Position numbers and translations under genes: made by a program. Source: Vitellaria paradoxa (taxonomy: Eukaryota > Streptophyta > Magnoliopsida > Ericales > Sapotaceae). From it: DNA of 64,000 bases. Location of the stretch: assembly GCA_019916065.1 (NCBI GenBank), contig CM034233.1, forward strand, positions 24,873,936 through 24,937,935, given 5' to 3'. The notes under the pieces were generated by a model that saw nothing but the letters and a program-made list of their open reading frames with translations, was not told the DNA's origin and ran no database searches. Below, piece by piece: positions 11,365 to 23,992 of the stretch. Numbering within the stretch: position 1 is the first letter of the stretch; each line of letters begins with the position of its first letter.

Positions 11365-13180
11365 TGTCTACCCTTTTTTTTTTCTTGGCAAAATGAGGAA
11401 ATGCTCTTCTCTGACCAACTTTTTGTGAGAAGGTGCGTGAAATAATTTAACTGATAAAATTTTAAATTTATTTTTAATAATTATTAGTTTGAGTCATTTT
11501 AAAATTATTAGAAGATTTGTTTTAATCGTTAATTTTAATCTCAAAGATTAGTTGAGTTTCGTACAAGCTAACACTAGAGGACTTTTGTTAATTTTAGAAC
11601 GTAAGAAATTAGTTGAGATATATACCAAATTACTTCTAATACTTTAAATATTAAAAAAAAAAAACAGAACGGAAGATGTGATAATAATACTTGTATTGGT
11701 AAACTTTTTAATAAATTATTTTTTTTCAAAAGTAAGAAGTTTTTAAAATTATTACATTATTTTAATAATTTTTAATAACATTTCACTACTTTTGGGGCGT
11801 TTGGAGTTCAACCAAGTGAAAAAATTTCCAAAAAATTTCAACTTTTAAACTCCAACAAATTTCAACTTTTTTAAAAAATTTGTTAAATCCGTTGAACAAA
11901 CCATTGTAATGTGTTCCGATTCTGGCTAAATTTTTGAAGAAAGTTGGATTGATATTCGTAATAAAAAGTGTTCACAAATTTTCAAAAATTTTTCAAGATT
12001 CTTCATTAAAATTTGTTACGTGTTACTTTATATAATTTTAACAACTTTATATGAATTAAATACAAACATTCAACTATTATTTCAAAATAACTTTTTATAC
12101 TCTAAATTGTTTAAAAAAATTTGCTTTTGTTAACTGATTTGTTTTGACATCTCCAAATAATGCCCGCTCCTTTGTGAAATTAATGCGTTTATTGATAGGC
12201 CAGGGACAGTCTTCCAATAAGTTTTTGACGATAATAATTCGCCAGTTGATACTGTGTATTGTTCATGAAGCATACTCCACGAGAGGACTAATGTGTTGGC
12301 CGGATCGATTCGGTTTAACTTTGAGTCTACTTATACCAGCTTATAAAATTTTTTTTCAACTTATTTATTTTTTTAAATTTTTTGAAACTCTATTTATAGT
12401 TAAAAGATAATTATTTTAAAAATTTTTGGAGCGGAATTGGATAGGCATAACAAAGCCCAACTAAGCTTTTAACCGTTAATCTTACACACTTGTTTAATAA
12501 TATAAGTTTGTGTTAAGGATACAATTATTAGAGTATGATTTATTTAACGATTAACTAATTTAAACCACGCAAGTAAAAAGAGAAAGTGACTAATATTATT
12601 TTGATATTAGTCGTGTGAGTATTAAAATCGTGAACCATTCAATAAAATTAGACGATTCACAATAAAAATAAATTAAAATTATCTTTTAAAATTTTAAATT
12701 TACTTTCCTATAAATAATGTTAATTTTAATAAAAAAATCTCATGTCAAAAGTGAGATTAGCTTCCTCAAGTCCAGCAAGCAGGGGGACTCTCCTTGGAAT
12801 TACACTTCAGAGTCTCAATCACTGAATAATTAAATCAATCTGTGAGATTTACCACATCTTCCCTGTGGAGATCCCGGATCCAAAACCATATGAAATGAAA
12901 TTAAAATAGATACATTTCAATATATATATATATATCAACTTTCTAATAAAATTATTCTTTTTTAACATAAATAGATAAGAAATAAGAAATATTTGAAATT
13001 TAATCCAAATGTAGTAATTGTGCCATGACCCCATTTTCGGAGGGAAAAAATCTTTTATTTATTTTGTTTACATTTTTCTTTTTTCAATAATTTTATTTTA
13101 TAATATATTTTATTGAACTGCCTCTTAAAAAAGCATGAAGATCGATCTGATTCCTTTATATACATATATATACACACACT
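11365..13180. other. Intergenic AT-rich DNA with a degenerate MITE
   Basis: No gene was recognised. Near 11799 the sequence GGGGCGTTTGGAGTTCAACC resembles the Tourist-type TIR seen intact at 30052. A degenerate partner (CTCCAAATAATGCCCG) lies near 12151-12167, so a worn element of about 370 bp is possible. Confidence 0.35.
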
Positions 13181-13227
13181 CACACTAGTGAGGGATGCCC
13201 AAGCAAAGCACGGGCTTACATAAAAAA

Positions 13228-15168
13228 ATGGATTTTTTACTTATATATTAATAATAATATGACATTTTATCAAAATAGAGTAAAGTCAAACTATTTACAA
13301 AATTCGGATCTGTGTCATCAGTGGTATTAACGACTTAGTGGCATCGATGACACCCCCTAAGTCATTAATACCACTGACGACACCCACTAATTCGCCTAGA
13401 GACCATGTTGTCAGTAGACTCAATACCATTGAAGACATTTTCCATTTCAATTTTGCCCTACGTCATCAGTATTAGTGACGATACCCTCCATTTCAGATTT
13501 GTCCTATGTCGTTAATGAAATCGATAACACTCTGTAAATGTATATATGCCATCGTTTTCACCAATCAATTCATTTTGCATGCAACTAAGCATAGCTCTCC
13601 CCCTCTCTCTCTCTCTCCAATGGTTGATTACTAATCAGAACGAGTGCCTACCTCTTCGCCATTGCAGGCTACTCCCTCATCTACAAGTTCTCCCTCATCT
13701 TTCACTCTAACGGCTAAGTATACTCTCCACTTCCAAGCCTATATATATATACACACGCACACATGCAAAACTGATACAACTTCATTCTTGGTTGTATACT
13801 TTAATTCCTTTCATTTGTTTTAACCATGAATGATTTGGATTGTATGGATGGGATGATTGGGTGATTGATTGAGATGATTTGAGATGTATGACTTGTGTTG
13901 AAATCTAATTTGAAATTTGAACGAAATGAAATTTAGAATTGATTTTGAAATTTGATTTTGTTATTGATGCTATTGGGGTGAAATTATCATTTGTTTCATC
14001 GACCTGCTTCATTTAAAGTGAGTTATTATTTAATTTGAGTTGTATTCAATTGAATAAGTAAAATATTTTGGGTTGAATATAGTTAAATATACTTGAATAT
14101 TGAAGAATTATGTGGTTTTGATAGTTTAATATATTATTTAATAGGGCAATTTTTATACAATATTAAATGAAGGTAGTGAGGTTATATTATGATAGCATTT
14201 GGAGTGGTAAAAAAAAAGAAAAATAAGAAAAAATGTGCATTTGGAATAATTTTTAGTGTTTGGTATTCTAACCCAAGCAGTTTTTTTGGAGATGAATAGT
14301 GTACCTTACTTTTGCAATAAAAAGTTTGGAGAGAGAAACTATAGACCGATTTTTTAGATCCACTCCACGGATTTATGTCAGAATTTTTTTTTGAAACTTG
14401 TGAAACTTTTTGACTTTTACGTAAAAAGCTGGAGAAGAGAATTATAAGAATGGTTTTTTTTTCTGGCCCCGTTCCCATGAATTTATGTTAGATTTGTTTG
14501 AAAAGTTATTGGATTTATGAAAAAGTATTGAGATTTGTAAAAAAGCATTGGAGTTATAAAAATTTGTTGGGAAATGTAGATATATATAGAAATTTTACAA
14601 AGCACGAGCTTGGCCAAAATATGTTCAAGAGTTTTAGAAATTTTCAGAGATTTTCAGATATTTCTTGTTTATTTAAAAACCAACCGATGCCTATATGATT
14701 AATTTTAATTATATAACTTGATAATACATAAAGAAAAAGAGAGAAATAAAGAATTATCTAACTTAAGTTATTTACATCTATATAACATCCTGGAAAATTA
14801 ATAAAATTATAACTCTAATTTTTTAATTATGTTAATTGTATTTATTTAATTTAATTTAATTATGTACATCAATGAATGTATGTACTTAAATGGAGTGTAT
14901 CGTCCACTAGGATGACGACTTTGTAGTGTCTGTAGTGGCACTGACAACATGGTCTCTGGTGAAATTAGTTAGTTTCTGTCAGTGATATTGATGACATGAT
15001 CTCTGGGGTATTAGTTGGTGTCGTCAATCGTATAGACGACTTAGGGATGTCATCGATACCACTGGTGACAAAGTCTCAAATTTTGTAAATAGTTTGGACT
15101 TCATCCTATTTGGTAAATATTATATTAACACTAATCTATGGGTTAAAAAACCTCATCTATACATTATA
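13228..15168. mobile_element. 2-kb element with long (about 270 bp) terminal inverted repeats
   Basis: The left arm (about 13228-13500) and the reverse complement of the right arm (about 14890-15168) align along their length. Both carry a GTCAAACTATTTACAAAATT-like word, then repeated GTCATCAGTGGTATT / TCGATGACA units, then AGAGACCATGTTGTCAGT. The interior (13500-14890) includes a CT microsatellite and an unassigned short open stretch near 13640-13720. Long TIRs with a unique interior suggest a Mutator-like or foldback DNA transposon. No transposase reading frame and no convincing target duplication were found. Confidence 0.7.
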
Positions 15169-15169
15169 T

Positions 15170-16150
15170 ATATATATCTCATTAAAGTGTATTTAAAAAA
15201 ATTAGTTAAAAGAAGAGATAAAACAAATAAAAATGCAGGAGAATAGAAGAAATATACCTTTATTTTGGATGAATTTAAAAATATAAGAAAATAAAAATAT
15301 TTATCAATATATTAGTTTTTTAATTTAATTACTTAATGTTTTGCATTATTTATTACAATCTAAACAAGGTAAAGAATTTTAAATTTATATTCTATTTTTT
15401 CTTGTTTCTGTGACAAATGATTACACCCAAACATAGTCTAAGTAGAGACAAAATAAATAAATAAATAAATAAGAATAGATAAACATTGAATAAAATAATA
15501 AAAGGGTATAGAAAAAAATAATTATAAAAATATATTTTGTCCTTATCTGAATAGATTAAAAATTATAATAAAATAAAAGACATTTATTAATATATTATTT
15601 TTAATTCCTAACTTTCATTTATTTTTTATTTCATTTTCTATCATACAACCTAAATAAAAAATATAATTTTATATCCATATCCATACCCCATTTTTTTTTT
15701 TTTATGGAGGGAAAGATATAGGTGAGAAAAAATATTAGATAATATGAACAAAATAATAAAAAGAAAGAGATAAAATAATTAATAAAAAATTGAGCTTTTC
15801 AAAAAAAAAATCTAAATTCGAAAAAGAAAATAATGTGTTTGGAATAAAATTTGGTAAAAAAAAAAGATAAGGACAATGAAAAACGTGATAGAATCCTAAA
15901 TATATACTTTTATATGAATAGATTTGCAAAAATTAACTATATACTTTTTATATTCTATCTATTTTTTTCTTGTATCTTGTATCATAATCTAAATAAAAGA
16001 AGGAATTTAAATCTATACCTTTTCCTTTTTTCAGAACACAAAAAAATTCTTGATTCAAGCACATCCTACGCAAAAGGAAGAGAAATTTTAAATGTCCTCC
16101 CCCCCTCTCTCTCTCTCAACATAATAAGAAAGATAAAAAAAATATGATCA
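15170..16150. other. AT-rich intergenic DNA, nothing recognised
   Basis: Composition is strongly A/T with homopolymer runs. No coding signal or defined repeat was recognised. Confidence 0.4.
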
Positions 16151-16185
16151 ATAATATTTGAGTTTATCTAGAACAACTATAACTC

Positions 16186-16795
16186 TTAAAAAAACATCAA
16201 CACTTGAAGCACAATATATACATATATATATAAAACAAGGGCAAAATAAAAAATTGATAAAAATATATATGTTAAAAGTATATTGCAGCTTGTTATAAAA
16301 AAAATACACAACACTTGAAAGACAAAATATATATATATATATATATATAAAACAAGCGTAAAAATGAAAAAAAGGGTAAAATTATACATGTTAAAAGTGC
16401 ATTGCGGCTTATTTATACTATCAAGATTTGGTGAAATCTTTTTCTATGAAACTTTTTTGGTGAAATTTTATTTTATTTTTTCATTAATGACCCTTAACCA
16501 CTAATAACTACTCACAATTTGAAAGTGATTTTTTTAATTAATAATCTTTAACCACTGATAACTACTCACAATTAATTAACTCACGTCAATACTTGAGAGA
16601 CAAAAAATATATAAAATAAAGGTAAAAATAAAAAAATTAGTAAAAAGATGTATGTTAAAAGTATATTACGACTTATTTAAAAAAAAAAAACATAACAACA
16701 CTTCATGGACAAAAAATATATATATAAAACGAAGGCAAAATAAAAGAATGGTAAAAATATGTATATTGAAACTGTACTGTGATTATTATATAGAT
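16186..16795. repeat. Degenerate tandem repeat, four copies of an ~105-bp unit
   Basis: Copies start near 16196, 16310, 16585 and 16697. Each reads approximately CACTTGAAAGACAAAATATA, an (AT)n stretch, AAAACAAGGGCAAAATAAA, TTGGTAAAAATATATATGTT, then AAAAGTATATTGCGGCTTAT. Between copies 2 and 3 a second word, AACCACTAATAACTACTCAC, occurs twice (near 16498 and 16548). Copies differ by point changes and by the length of the AT stretch. Confidence 0.75.
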
Positions 16796-17011
16796 AAATA
16801 TATAGGAGATAAATAAAATTAGAAAAAAATCAAAATAAAAATAGGAAAAAGCATAACTCTTAAAAAAAAAAAACAGAAAAAGACACACATATAGGTAAAA
16901 TAGTAGTAAATCTTAAATAGGAAAAAAGTTGAAATGGAAAAAAATAGTGTCAATAAATTAAGTCTTTATCGATATTCTTAAAATTAAAAAAGAAAAAGAA
17001 AAACCGATAAA

Positions 17012-17213
17012 AGACTCAAGGACAAAATGGTAATAAAACAAAACCTAGAGGGGCATAGCTGAAAAAAGTGGAAAAAAAATGGACGCTAAAATAGATAACA
17101 CAAAAAGAAAAAAAATAATAAAATAAAATAAAAAAGACTTATGGATAAAATGATAATAAAACAAAACTTACAAGAGCATAATTGAGAAAAAGGGGCAAAA
17201 AGTGGACGTTGAA
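17012..17213. repeat. Direct repeat pair, ~80-bp units
   Basis: Two copies share ACTCAAGGACAAAATGGTAA / ACTTATGGATAAAATGATAA, then TAAAACAAAACCT..., then GGGCATAGCTGA / GAGCATAATTGA, then GTGGA...GTGGACG. They resemble the 16.2-16.8 kb units and may be outlying members of the same array. Confidence 0.6.
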
Positions 17214-18515
17214 GCTCCCATTGCTAATCTTACCTATTGTATAGAACAGAAACAAATATATATCGACTATTATTTTAGCCAGATCTGTTAGAAGTGTTAC
17301 ATCTTTACATTATATACATGTATATATAAACATATGGGTTGATTTCTTATTTCCACACTTTTGCTAGGGTAAGCCGGAGGCGTAATCATGTGTATCCAAT
17401 AAAATTGTGTTGCTCTCGTACTAACAATAAGATTGCATTAACCATTCGAACATAATATTTGACCCATGCAGCTGAAAACTTTATATATATATATATATAC
17501 TTTATTTAGAAGCAACAAGGCCTCTTGGCACTTCTTTTTGTTTAAAACTAAGGATAAATACATTGATTATGATAAAGTCTAATAAAAATATGAATTACTT
17601 CTCGAATTTACGAAATTATACTTATTATATCTATTTTTTAAATTATGTTACAAATTCATATTAGTTTTAGTGTATTATTAGAAGAGTTTAACTACGGATG
17701 CACTTAGAAAGTTTTAAATAGAAACCTTTGATCTAAAAAATTTAGAATTTATTATTAAAGATACACCGAGTGATTTTGTCAATATAAGAATACTCTAAAG
17801 ATGATCCATACAAATAAACCAATTGAAGTCTACACATTTAATTACATAATATGATCAAATCTAACTGTATATCACAAATTATGAGCTCTAAACTGTAATC
17901 ATATACTTCAAAAATTAAGATTAAAATTCGATGGTCAAAATCGCTCAAAATTATCAAATATACATGCCTAAGACCTGATCTATCATACATGAACAACATT
18001 GATTGAGAGAATCAAGTCAAATTAATTCATTTGTTTATTTATTTATCTTTTTACTAATTTTTTGCTAACATAAACAGCATGGAATTTGTGTTCCAAAAGA
18101 TACACTAACGTTGGGAGAATCAATAAAAGAATCTATAAATTAGCTATAACCAGTGTAATTTCAATACTTACAAAGATACTTTATATATTTCATCAAACCT
18201 TAAAGACAGCCTCAATAATTTAACTATTATTTAAATCAGGCAATATATATATATATATATTTATATATGAAACTCATACCCAACCTTCATCCAAAGCCCA
18301 ATAGCCAGAAAATTGCAAGCTCATATCCACCAAGAAGCAGGGTTAGACAATTGGACCGGTCATCTCCAACCAAGCAGCCACTTTGTTTGGTAAACTCGGT
18401 TTGGGAGAACAACATTGTGGGCTGTAACTAATATGGCCTGGAGACAATCCAGCAGTCAAATTGGGTGAAATCTTTTTTTTTTTTTTTTTCTTGAAAGATA
18501 AAGAGCTCAAAACCT
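17214..18515. other. Intergenic DNA, nothing recognised
   Basis: AT-rich sequence with several (AT)n runs (for example near 17483-17501 and 18244-18262). No gene or defined element was identified. Confidence 0.4.
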
Positions 18516-18518
18516 ATA

Positions 18519-18900
18519 CATGTTTGGAACGATAGATTTAATGGGATTTGATTTTTTTTTATAAGATTTTTTATCAATTTTCATGTTTGAAATTAAGATA
18601 AAATTTTATGAATTGAATTTAATTTCATTCTATAACTTAAATTTTGAGATTTTATATCATTTGAAATCTAATTCAGAATAATAGAATTTGATGAGAATTC
18701 ATTCTTTTATTAGACTATCTAAGTCACTTGACAAATTTATCTTTATGTATTATTTATTATATTTTTTATTTCTTATTAACATAGTCACATTTAGTATTTC
18801 TCTTAAATCAATTCAATTCAATTTAATTCTTAAATTCAAATATGTAATTCAAGTACAAAATTTCATTTATCAAATCAATTATAAGAGAGAAATATTTTCC
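18519..18900 (+). mobile_element. Dispersed MITE family A, copy 1
   Basis: It starts GTTTGGAACGATAGATTTAA then TGGGATTTGAT. The reverse complement of 49245-49665 aligns along most of its length, with shared words such as ATAGAATTTGATGAGAATTC, TTTTATTAGA, ACAAATTTATCTT and TTAAATTTGAAT-type ends. Two copies in opposite orientation define a dispersed non-coding repeat. Confidence 0.65.
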
Positions 18901-19570
18901 AAATAGGGTGCTACAGAATTGATTTGGTCCTCTGCCATCGGGCTCTGCCAATAAGTTATGGGGATAGGAGTAGAAATGAAAAATGAGACTGTAAGGCGTG
19001 ACCCACCCTTGACCTGGCCACGGGTCGATCAGTCTCACTGGCTCACCTCTCCTTCGGGTCGGGTCTGGCCGGGGCCAGGAAAATCTACTGCTGACCAGCA
19101 GCGTTGACCCTTTCTAATATTTTTATTACTTTTTAATATTCTTTAATATTTTTTAATATTTTAACAGAAAAGTCGGGGTGGGGCTGGGCTAGACACGGGA
19201 GGGTAGGGGCGCGGGCCAGAATACGGGTCAAGTCTCGGGTCAAACTAGGGTGGTTCAAATCCTAACCGAGATGTTCGAGCTAGGTCGGGTCAGGTCAGGA
19301 TGAACACTTGAAAAGCCGAGCCTAAACGTGGAATGCGTCGAATCGAGCAGGTTCGCAGATTAACCTGGCCCACTTCCATTATTGGCCGGGAGGATCACGC
19401 GTCGGGTCAAGGTCAACCCAAACCAGAAGGATGGACTTGCGGCTTGTGGCAGCATGCTGGAAGAAAATTACGCGACAATTTCGCAACGTGTACCGCGTAC
19501 ATTGTTTGATTGCAGCCCATCAGGCACGAACTCGCAGCCATCATTAAGGGTTGAATTTCGGATTTGACTT
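18901..19570. repeat. GC-rich island of GGGTCGGGTC-type self-repeats
   Basis: A local rise in GC with many GGTCGGGTC / GGGTCAA / CGGGTC words. This composition is common in plant non-autonomous DNA elements whose internal sequence is made of short self-repeats. A short open frame (19382-19567) has no recognisable homology and is probably chance in GC-rich DNA. Confidence 0.35.
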
Positions 19571-22500
19571 CTTTTTTTTTTTTTTTTTGGAGATTAAAAT
19601 TATCTTAAGGCGAATAATTAATAAACATTATGAAACCCCATTCCTAGTGTCAAAATTTTAGTTTAGGGTATTCGCATTGGATGGGATAAATCCTTTTCTT
19701 TTCTATTTTAGTTTAAAGGAGAGAATGAGCTGAATTAAATAATTTGTCCCACTTTTATCCTCCTACAACGGTATTTTTTTATATTTTTACAGAAATAATT
19801 AAGAAAATAATTATTTAATATTTTAACATTCCTATTTGAAGATAATGGCGTAAATTAAATGTTGTTAAATAACATGCATATGTTAGTTCGATTTGAGTTC
19901 ATATTTAATTTAAAACTAAATTAATTTTAAATTAGAACTAAACCAATTTAAATAGGAGTAAATTTTAAATTGACCTAAATCGATTTTGAATTAGTTCAGT
20001 TTGGTTTGATTTTCGATTTAGGCCTATTCAAATTGAATCAAGTTCATTTTTGATTTAGGCCAATTCAATTCGAATTGGGTCTAGTCATCACTTGCAAACT
20101 CTCAAGCTTGGCCATTATTAAGAGGATTGAGTACTAAAACCTCACACTAAAAAATAATTCAACGGGTAATTTATATATTTATGCCGCAGATATGAAATTA
20201 GAACAGGAAAGAGAAAACTCCAGGCTACCAAGTTTATGAACTTTAATGGCTTTTACCATGGTTAGTGTTGCTGCTGATTGTGCGGAGAGACTGCTGGTTT
20301 TGAGTGTGGAATTCCCGCTTGCATTTTTTTTTTTTTTTCTCTGCTCTACAATTGTTTATAGAGTTTGATTTGATGCTTTTATATAATTTATATATGATTA
20401 TTATATTTTTCAGGTTAATTTAAATTGATTAAAGTTGTTTCGGTATAAGTTATTTTTAATTCTGGTTGAGTGCTTACTAATTCAAGAATAGAATCAAAAA
20501 CATCAGTTTGTTAATTTTTTAATTCATAGTCAAACTGAAAATGATATAAAACTGAACCAAAGTGATTGAATTAGTTCGGTTCGAACTATTTGATTTTTTT
20601 GTGCAGCTCTAAGTAAAACTCCGTTAAAAAAAAATATTATTTTTTTTATTTTTATATAATCTATTAATATAGACAAGACCTATAACTTTAAAGTATTTTG
20701 TATTTTATTTTAAATAATTGAGGTCTATTTTAAAATATTTTTTATTATATTTTAGGTAATTGAAATCTATTTAAAATATTTAATCCGATCCATTAAAATT
20801 TTCTACAATTTTGAAATTGCATTAAGATAAAATTGTTGCTGTAAATTTTCTTTGGATATTTAGAAAGAATATTAATTTCCCGTTCAAATTCAAAGCAAAA
20901 GGCATGTTTTACGAAAGCGATGAATCTGACGATATATATATAGAGAGAGATATATAACACTAAAATTATACAAAGAAAATCAATATAATGCATCAACATT
21001 TGATTTATAAAATTATTATCCGCATATCAGTTAAAAATCATGAAATTTTTCTAAAAATAATAAAATCTTGCTTCCCTTTCACAATTTTCTCATTTTTAAA
21101 TTTGTTAATAATAAAAGGTAATTTTTTAAAAACTTTAACTCTTTTAACTTTTCAAACAGAGGAATTTATATTTTAAACGGCTTTTTTTATAGTTTGGCAG
21201 ATTCGATATTGAAAATAAGTTTGGGAATAGAGGATTATTGTAATATTTTCTTTTTATAGAATAGAAAAAGAAAAAGAGGTTAGGAGCCAGACGTAACTCC
21301 GAGCCTAATAATACTTTGAGCTAAACTTCTCATAGGAAGACAAAAGAAAACCCAACAACCTCGGTCAAATCTTAAGTTTATATATTTAAATGTCTCAAAA
21401 TTTAAATAAATGCATCAGTCTCTTACTATCACACTGTTTTTATAATCAAGAGTGTTTAAGTACAATTAAAAACAAGATTAACTAGGAAACCAGGGAAATT
21501 AGAATAAATAAGGACATCCTAGAATATCTTAATATTCTAGAGTGGATACAAATGTTTTATGAAATTCTGATAAACATATATATAAATATGTACATGTATA
21601 CATATATACATATAGCCTAAACTCAACGAAAATTAACAAATCAAAATATGAAATCATTTTAAATTATGCAAGAATATTAACTAATAAACATGCAAGTAAT
21701 TTTGCCCTACCTATATTGGCTCTGGCTTTAAAAGTTTAGATCTTTCATTTTGATTGCGATTTATACAAACCGTCATTATCATTTTGATTATCGTATTACA
21801 ATAATTACAATTTTTCTAACCTTCTTCTGAGACTCCCAATTTCTCTTTTTTCCTTGTCACTCGTCTCTCTTTTCTACTCAACTGGAAGAAGGAAAGAGAA
21901 AACATAAAAAGAAGAAGAAGAAGAACAAGAAAAAAAAAAGTTGACCTATTTTTAAGAACTAAACACAACTTTAAATCTAATCTAATCGAGAAAATAAAAT
22001 AAGTATCACCACCTAGACCAAAAATTGTTGGTCCAACAATTAAAATGGCCTAAAATCTCAAATGATGGAAAAAAAAGATACCCCACATTACATCCAAATT
22101 AAAAGGTGTCACCACTTTTTCAAGTTTTGATTATACATGCATATTATAAGTTGCTATTAAAACATAAATATATTTTATGTTATTTATATTAATATATGAG
22201 ATTGATCACTTATTTCATTCTTTGTCGCACACTAATTAACCCAACATGGTTGATATAATTTTACACAAAAATTTAACTTGATCCTCAGGATCAATTTGAT
22301 TGGCCAAATTTTAGCTAAAAAGTACAAGAAAAATGAAAAAATATGACATAAATGTGATAGGTATTAAAATTTAATTGGAAGAAAGTACAAAAATAGTTAA
22401 AAATTGATAAATTTTGATAAATTTTTGTAGGTCAAACAAGGCTCAATACGTACAATCTCTTATAATTTCTTGTAGTATTACTTACCCCTAAATTCTAATT

Positions 22501-22960
22501 TCAAATTTTGCAAAGGAGTATACAATTAAGAAATTCAATTGGAGAATGTTATGCAACTTCATAATGTTGTGAAAATATTAGTACTTCTCTCTTTCTCTTC
22601 CTCCTCCTTCTTCTTCTTTTTTTTTTTTTTTTGATCTTTTCTTTTTCTGTATTAATTAATTTATCTTTGTCTATATGTAATACTTAACAACAGTGCAAGC
22701 CCAAAAGTTGGTTGAAATTTAAAGGGCATTTTAAAAATTTAAAAGTGTGAGGCCACTACAAATTTATTAATACATCAAAATTAGTTCTTCCTTTATATAG
22801 TATAAATAAGAAGTGATAATTTTTTAAGAAATTTTATTCTTATAACTTTTCAAAAGAGGATTTATTTTGAAGAGCTTTTTATAGTTTGGGAAATTCCAAA
22901 CTGATAATAAATTGGGATAGGGATATTATATTATTTATTTGTTTATTTTTTCACTAGACT
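19571..22960. other. Intergenic AT-rich DNA with hAT-like ends
   Basis: Mostly A/T with repeated GGTTYGRTTT/AATTRRTTT words near 19870-20100 and 20400-20610. The sequence GTGCAGCTCTA at about 20602-20612 reads TAGAGCTGCAC in reverse, a typical terminal motif of plant hAT-type elements. No gene was recognised up to the promoter region of the next gene. Confidence 0.35.
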
Positions 22961-23389
22961 TTGTATTAAGCTTCCATGCCCATAAAGGACCTTTCTCTGA
23001 TGGGAGCTTGTAGGTTCCTACAATGGAGGAGGCACGTATAAGATTTTCTCCAACTCTGGTCACGAATGGTGGCATGTGAACCAGTTGAAAAGTACTGTTT
23101 TGGCGGCTAATTCAGAGGCTCTCGTAAACAATTCAAACAATGAATGTCTATTTTCAAAATCAAACAAAGAGTAAAGGAACGTGGAATAATCAGGGCCCCC
23201 CATAACCAATCATATAATAATCAAATAATGTTTTGATTATTGGATAAACAAAGTGGATTTAGAATCTCATTTGCTTTCTTCGCTTATGCAAAAGACGATG
23301 CTATGAAGGCACGTACTATTTGAATGATGTTTGAATCGTCAAAAGGGTCCAACAAGATGGTCTACAAAGCCATCAGGACACCCTATTTA

Positions 23390-23562
23390 GATAGACAGCC
23401 CACGGCCCCTCCCCCACCTCCTCTCTCTCCCTCTCTCTCTCTGTCTCTCTTTATAGCTCTCTGCTATACACACACATAATATATATATATAACTCAGCCC
23501 TCCGCATACGTATCTAGAAAAACATCCCACAGCTGCATCCTTGCATTTGGGCCATCCGTAGA

Positions 23563-23593
<31 letters not shown>

Positions 23594-23600
23594 TCCTGTG
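23390..23600. repeat. CT-rich microsatellites upstream of GT14 copy 2
   Basis: CT runs lie near 23420-23450 and 23563-23590. A possible 5' leader exon ends near 23669 (GGCAATG followed by GTAAGAG), so an intron in the 5' untranslated region is possible but not proven. Confidence 0.5.
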
Positions 23601-23956
23601 TGATAACCCACTTTTGGGATTTGGGTTTCTTGATTAGTCTTACGCCGTTCATGTGTTGTGTTTAGGCAATGGTAAGAGTAATTGATTCCCTTGATGTAGT
23701 TATATGTTTGTGGAGAATCACTTTGTTTATTTTAACTTCTTTTTGTTTGTTAGATTAATTAATAATTACGGGTTAATAACAAAGATAAGTTAATCCCAAT
23801 AACTTACCCATTTATTATCATTTTAGAATTTTGGCTGTAGTTTATAAAAGTTTACCCCACATAGGAAAAAGGCAAAACATTCCATTCCCTACAGTGGATT
23901 TATATATTCTTTTGAGAAGAAATATTTTCTCCCCCCCCCCCCGGCTTTACTGTCTA

Positions 23957-23988
23957 TCTTTCTCTCTCTCGCTCTCTCTCTCTCTCTA
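23957..23988 (+). promoter_or_regulatory. CT-rich 5' leader immediately before the GT14 start
   Basis: A CT microsatellite ends four bases before the ATG at 23993. Pyrimidine-rich tracts of this kind are typical of plant core promoters and leaders. A run of C (about 23931-23942) precedes it. Confidence 0.5.
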
Positions 23989-23992
23989 GACA

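Noticed and set aside
16186..16795. CRISPR-like array
   Set aside because: The units are long, AT-rich and directly adjoining, without spacers, in a plant nuclear context; this is an ordinary worn tandem repeat.
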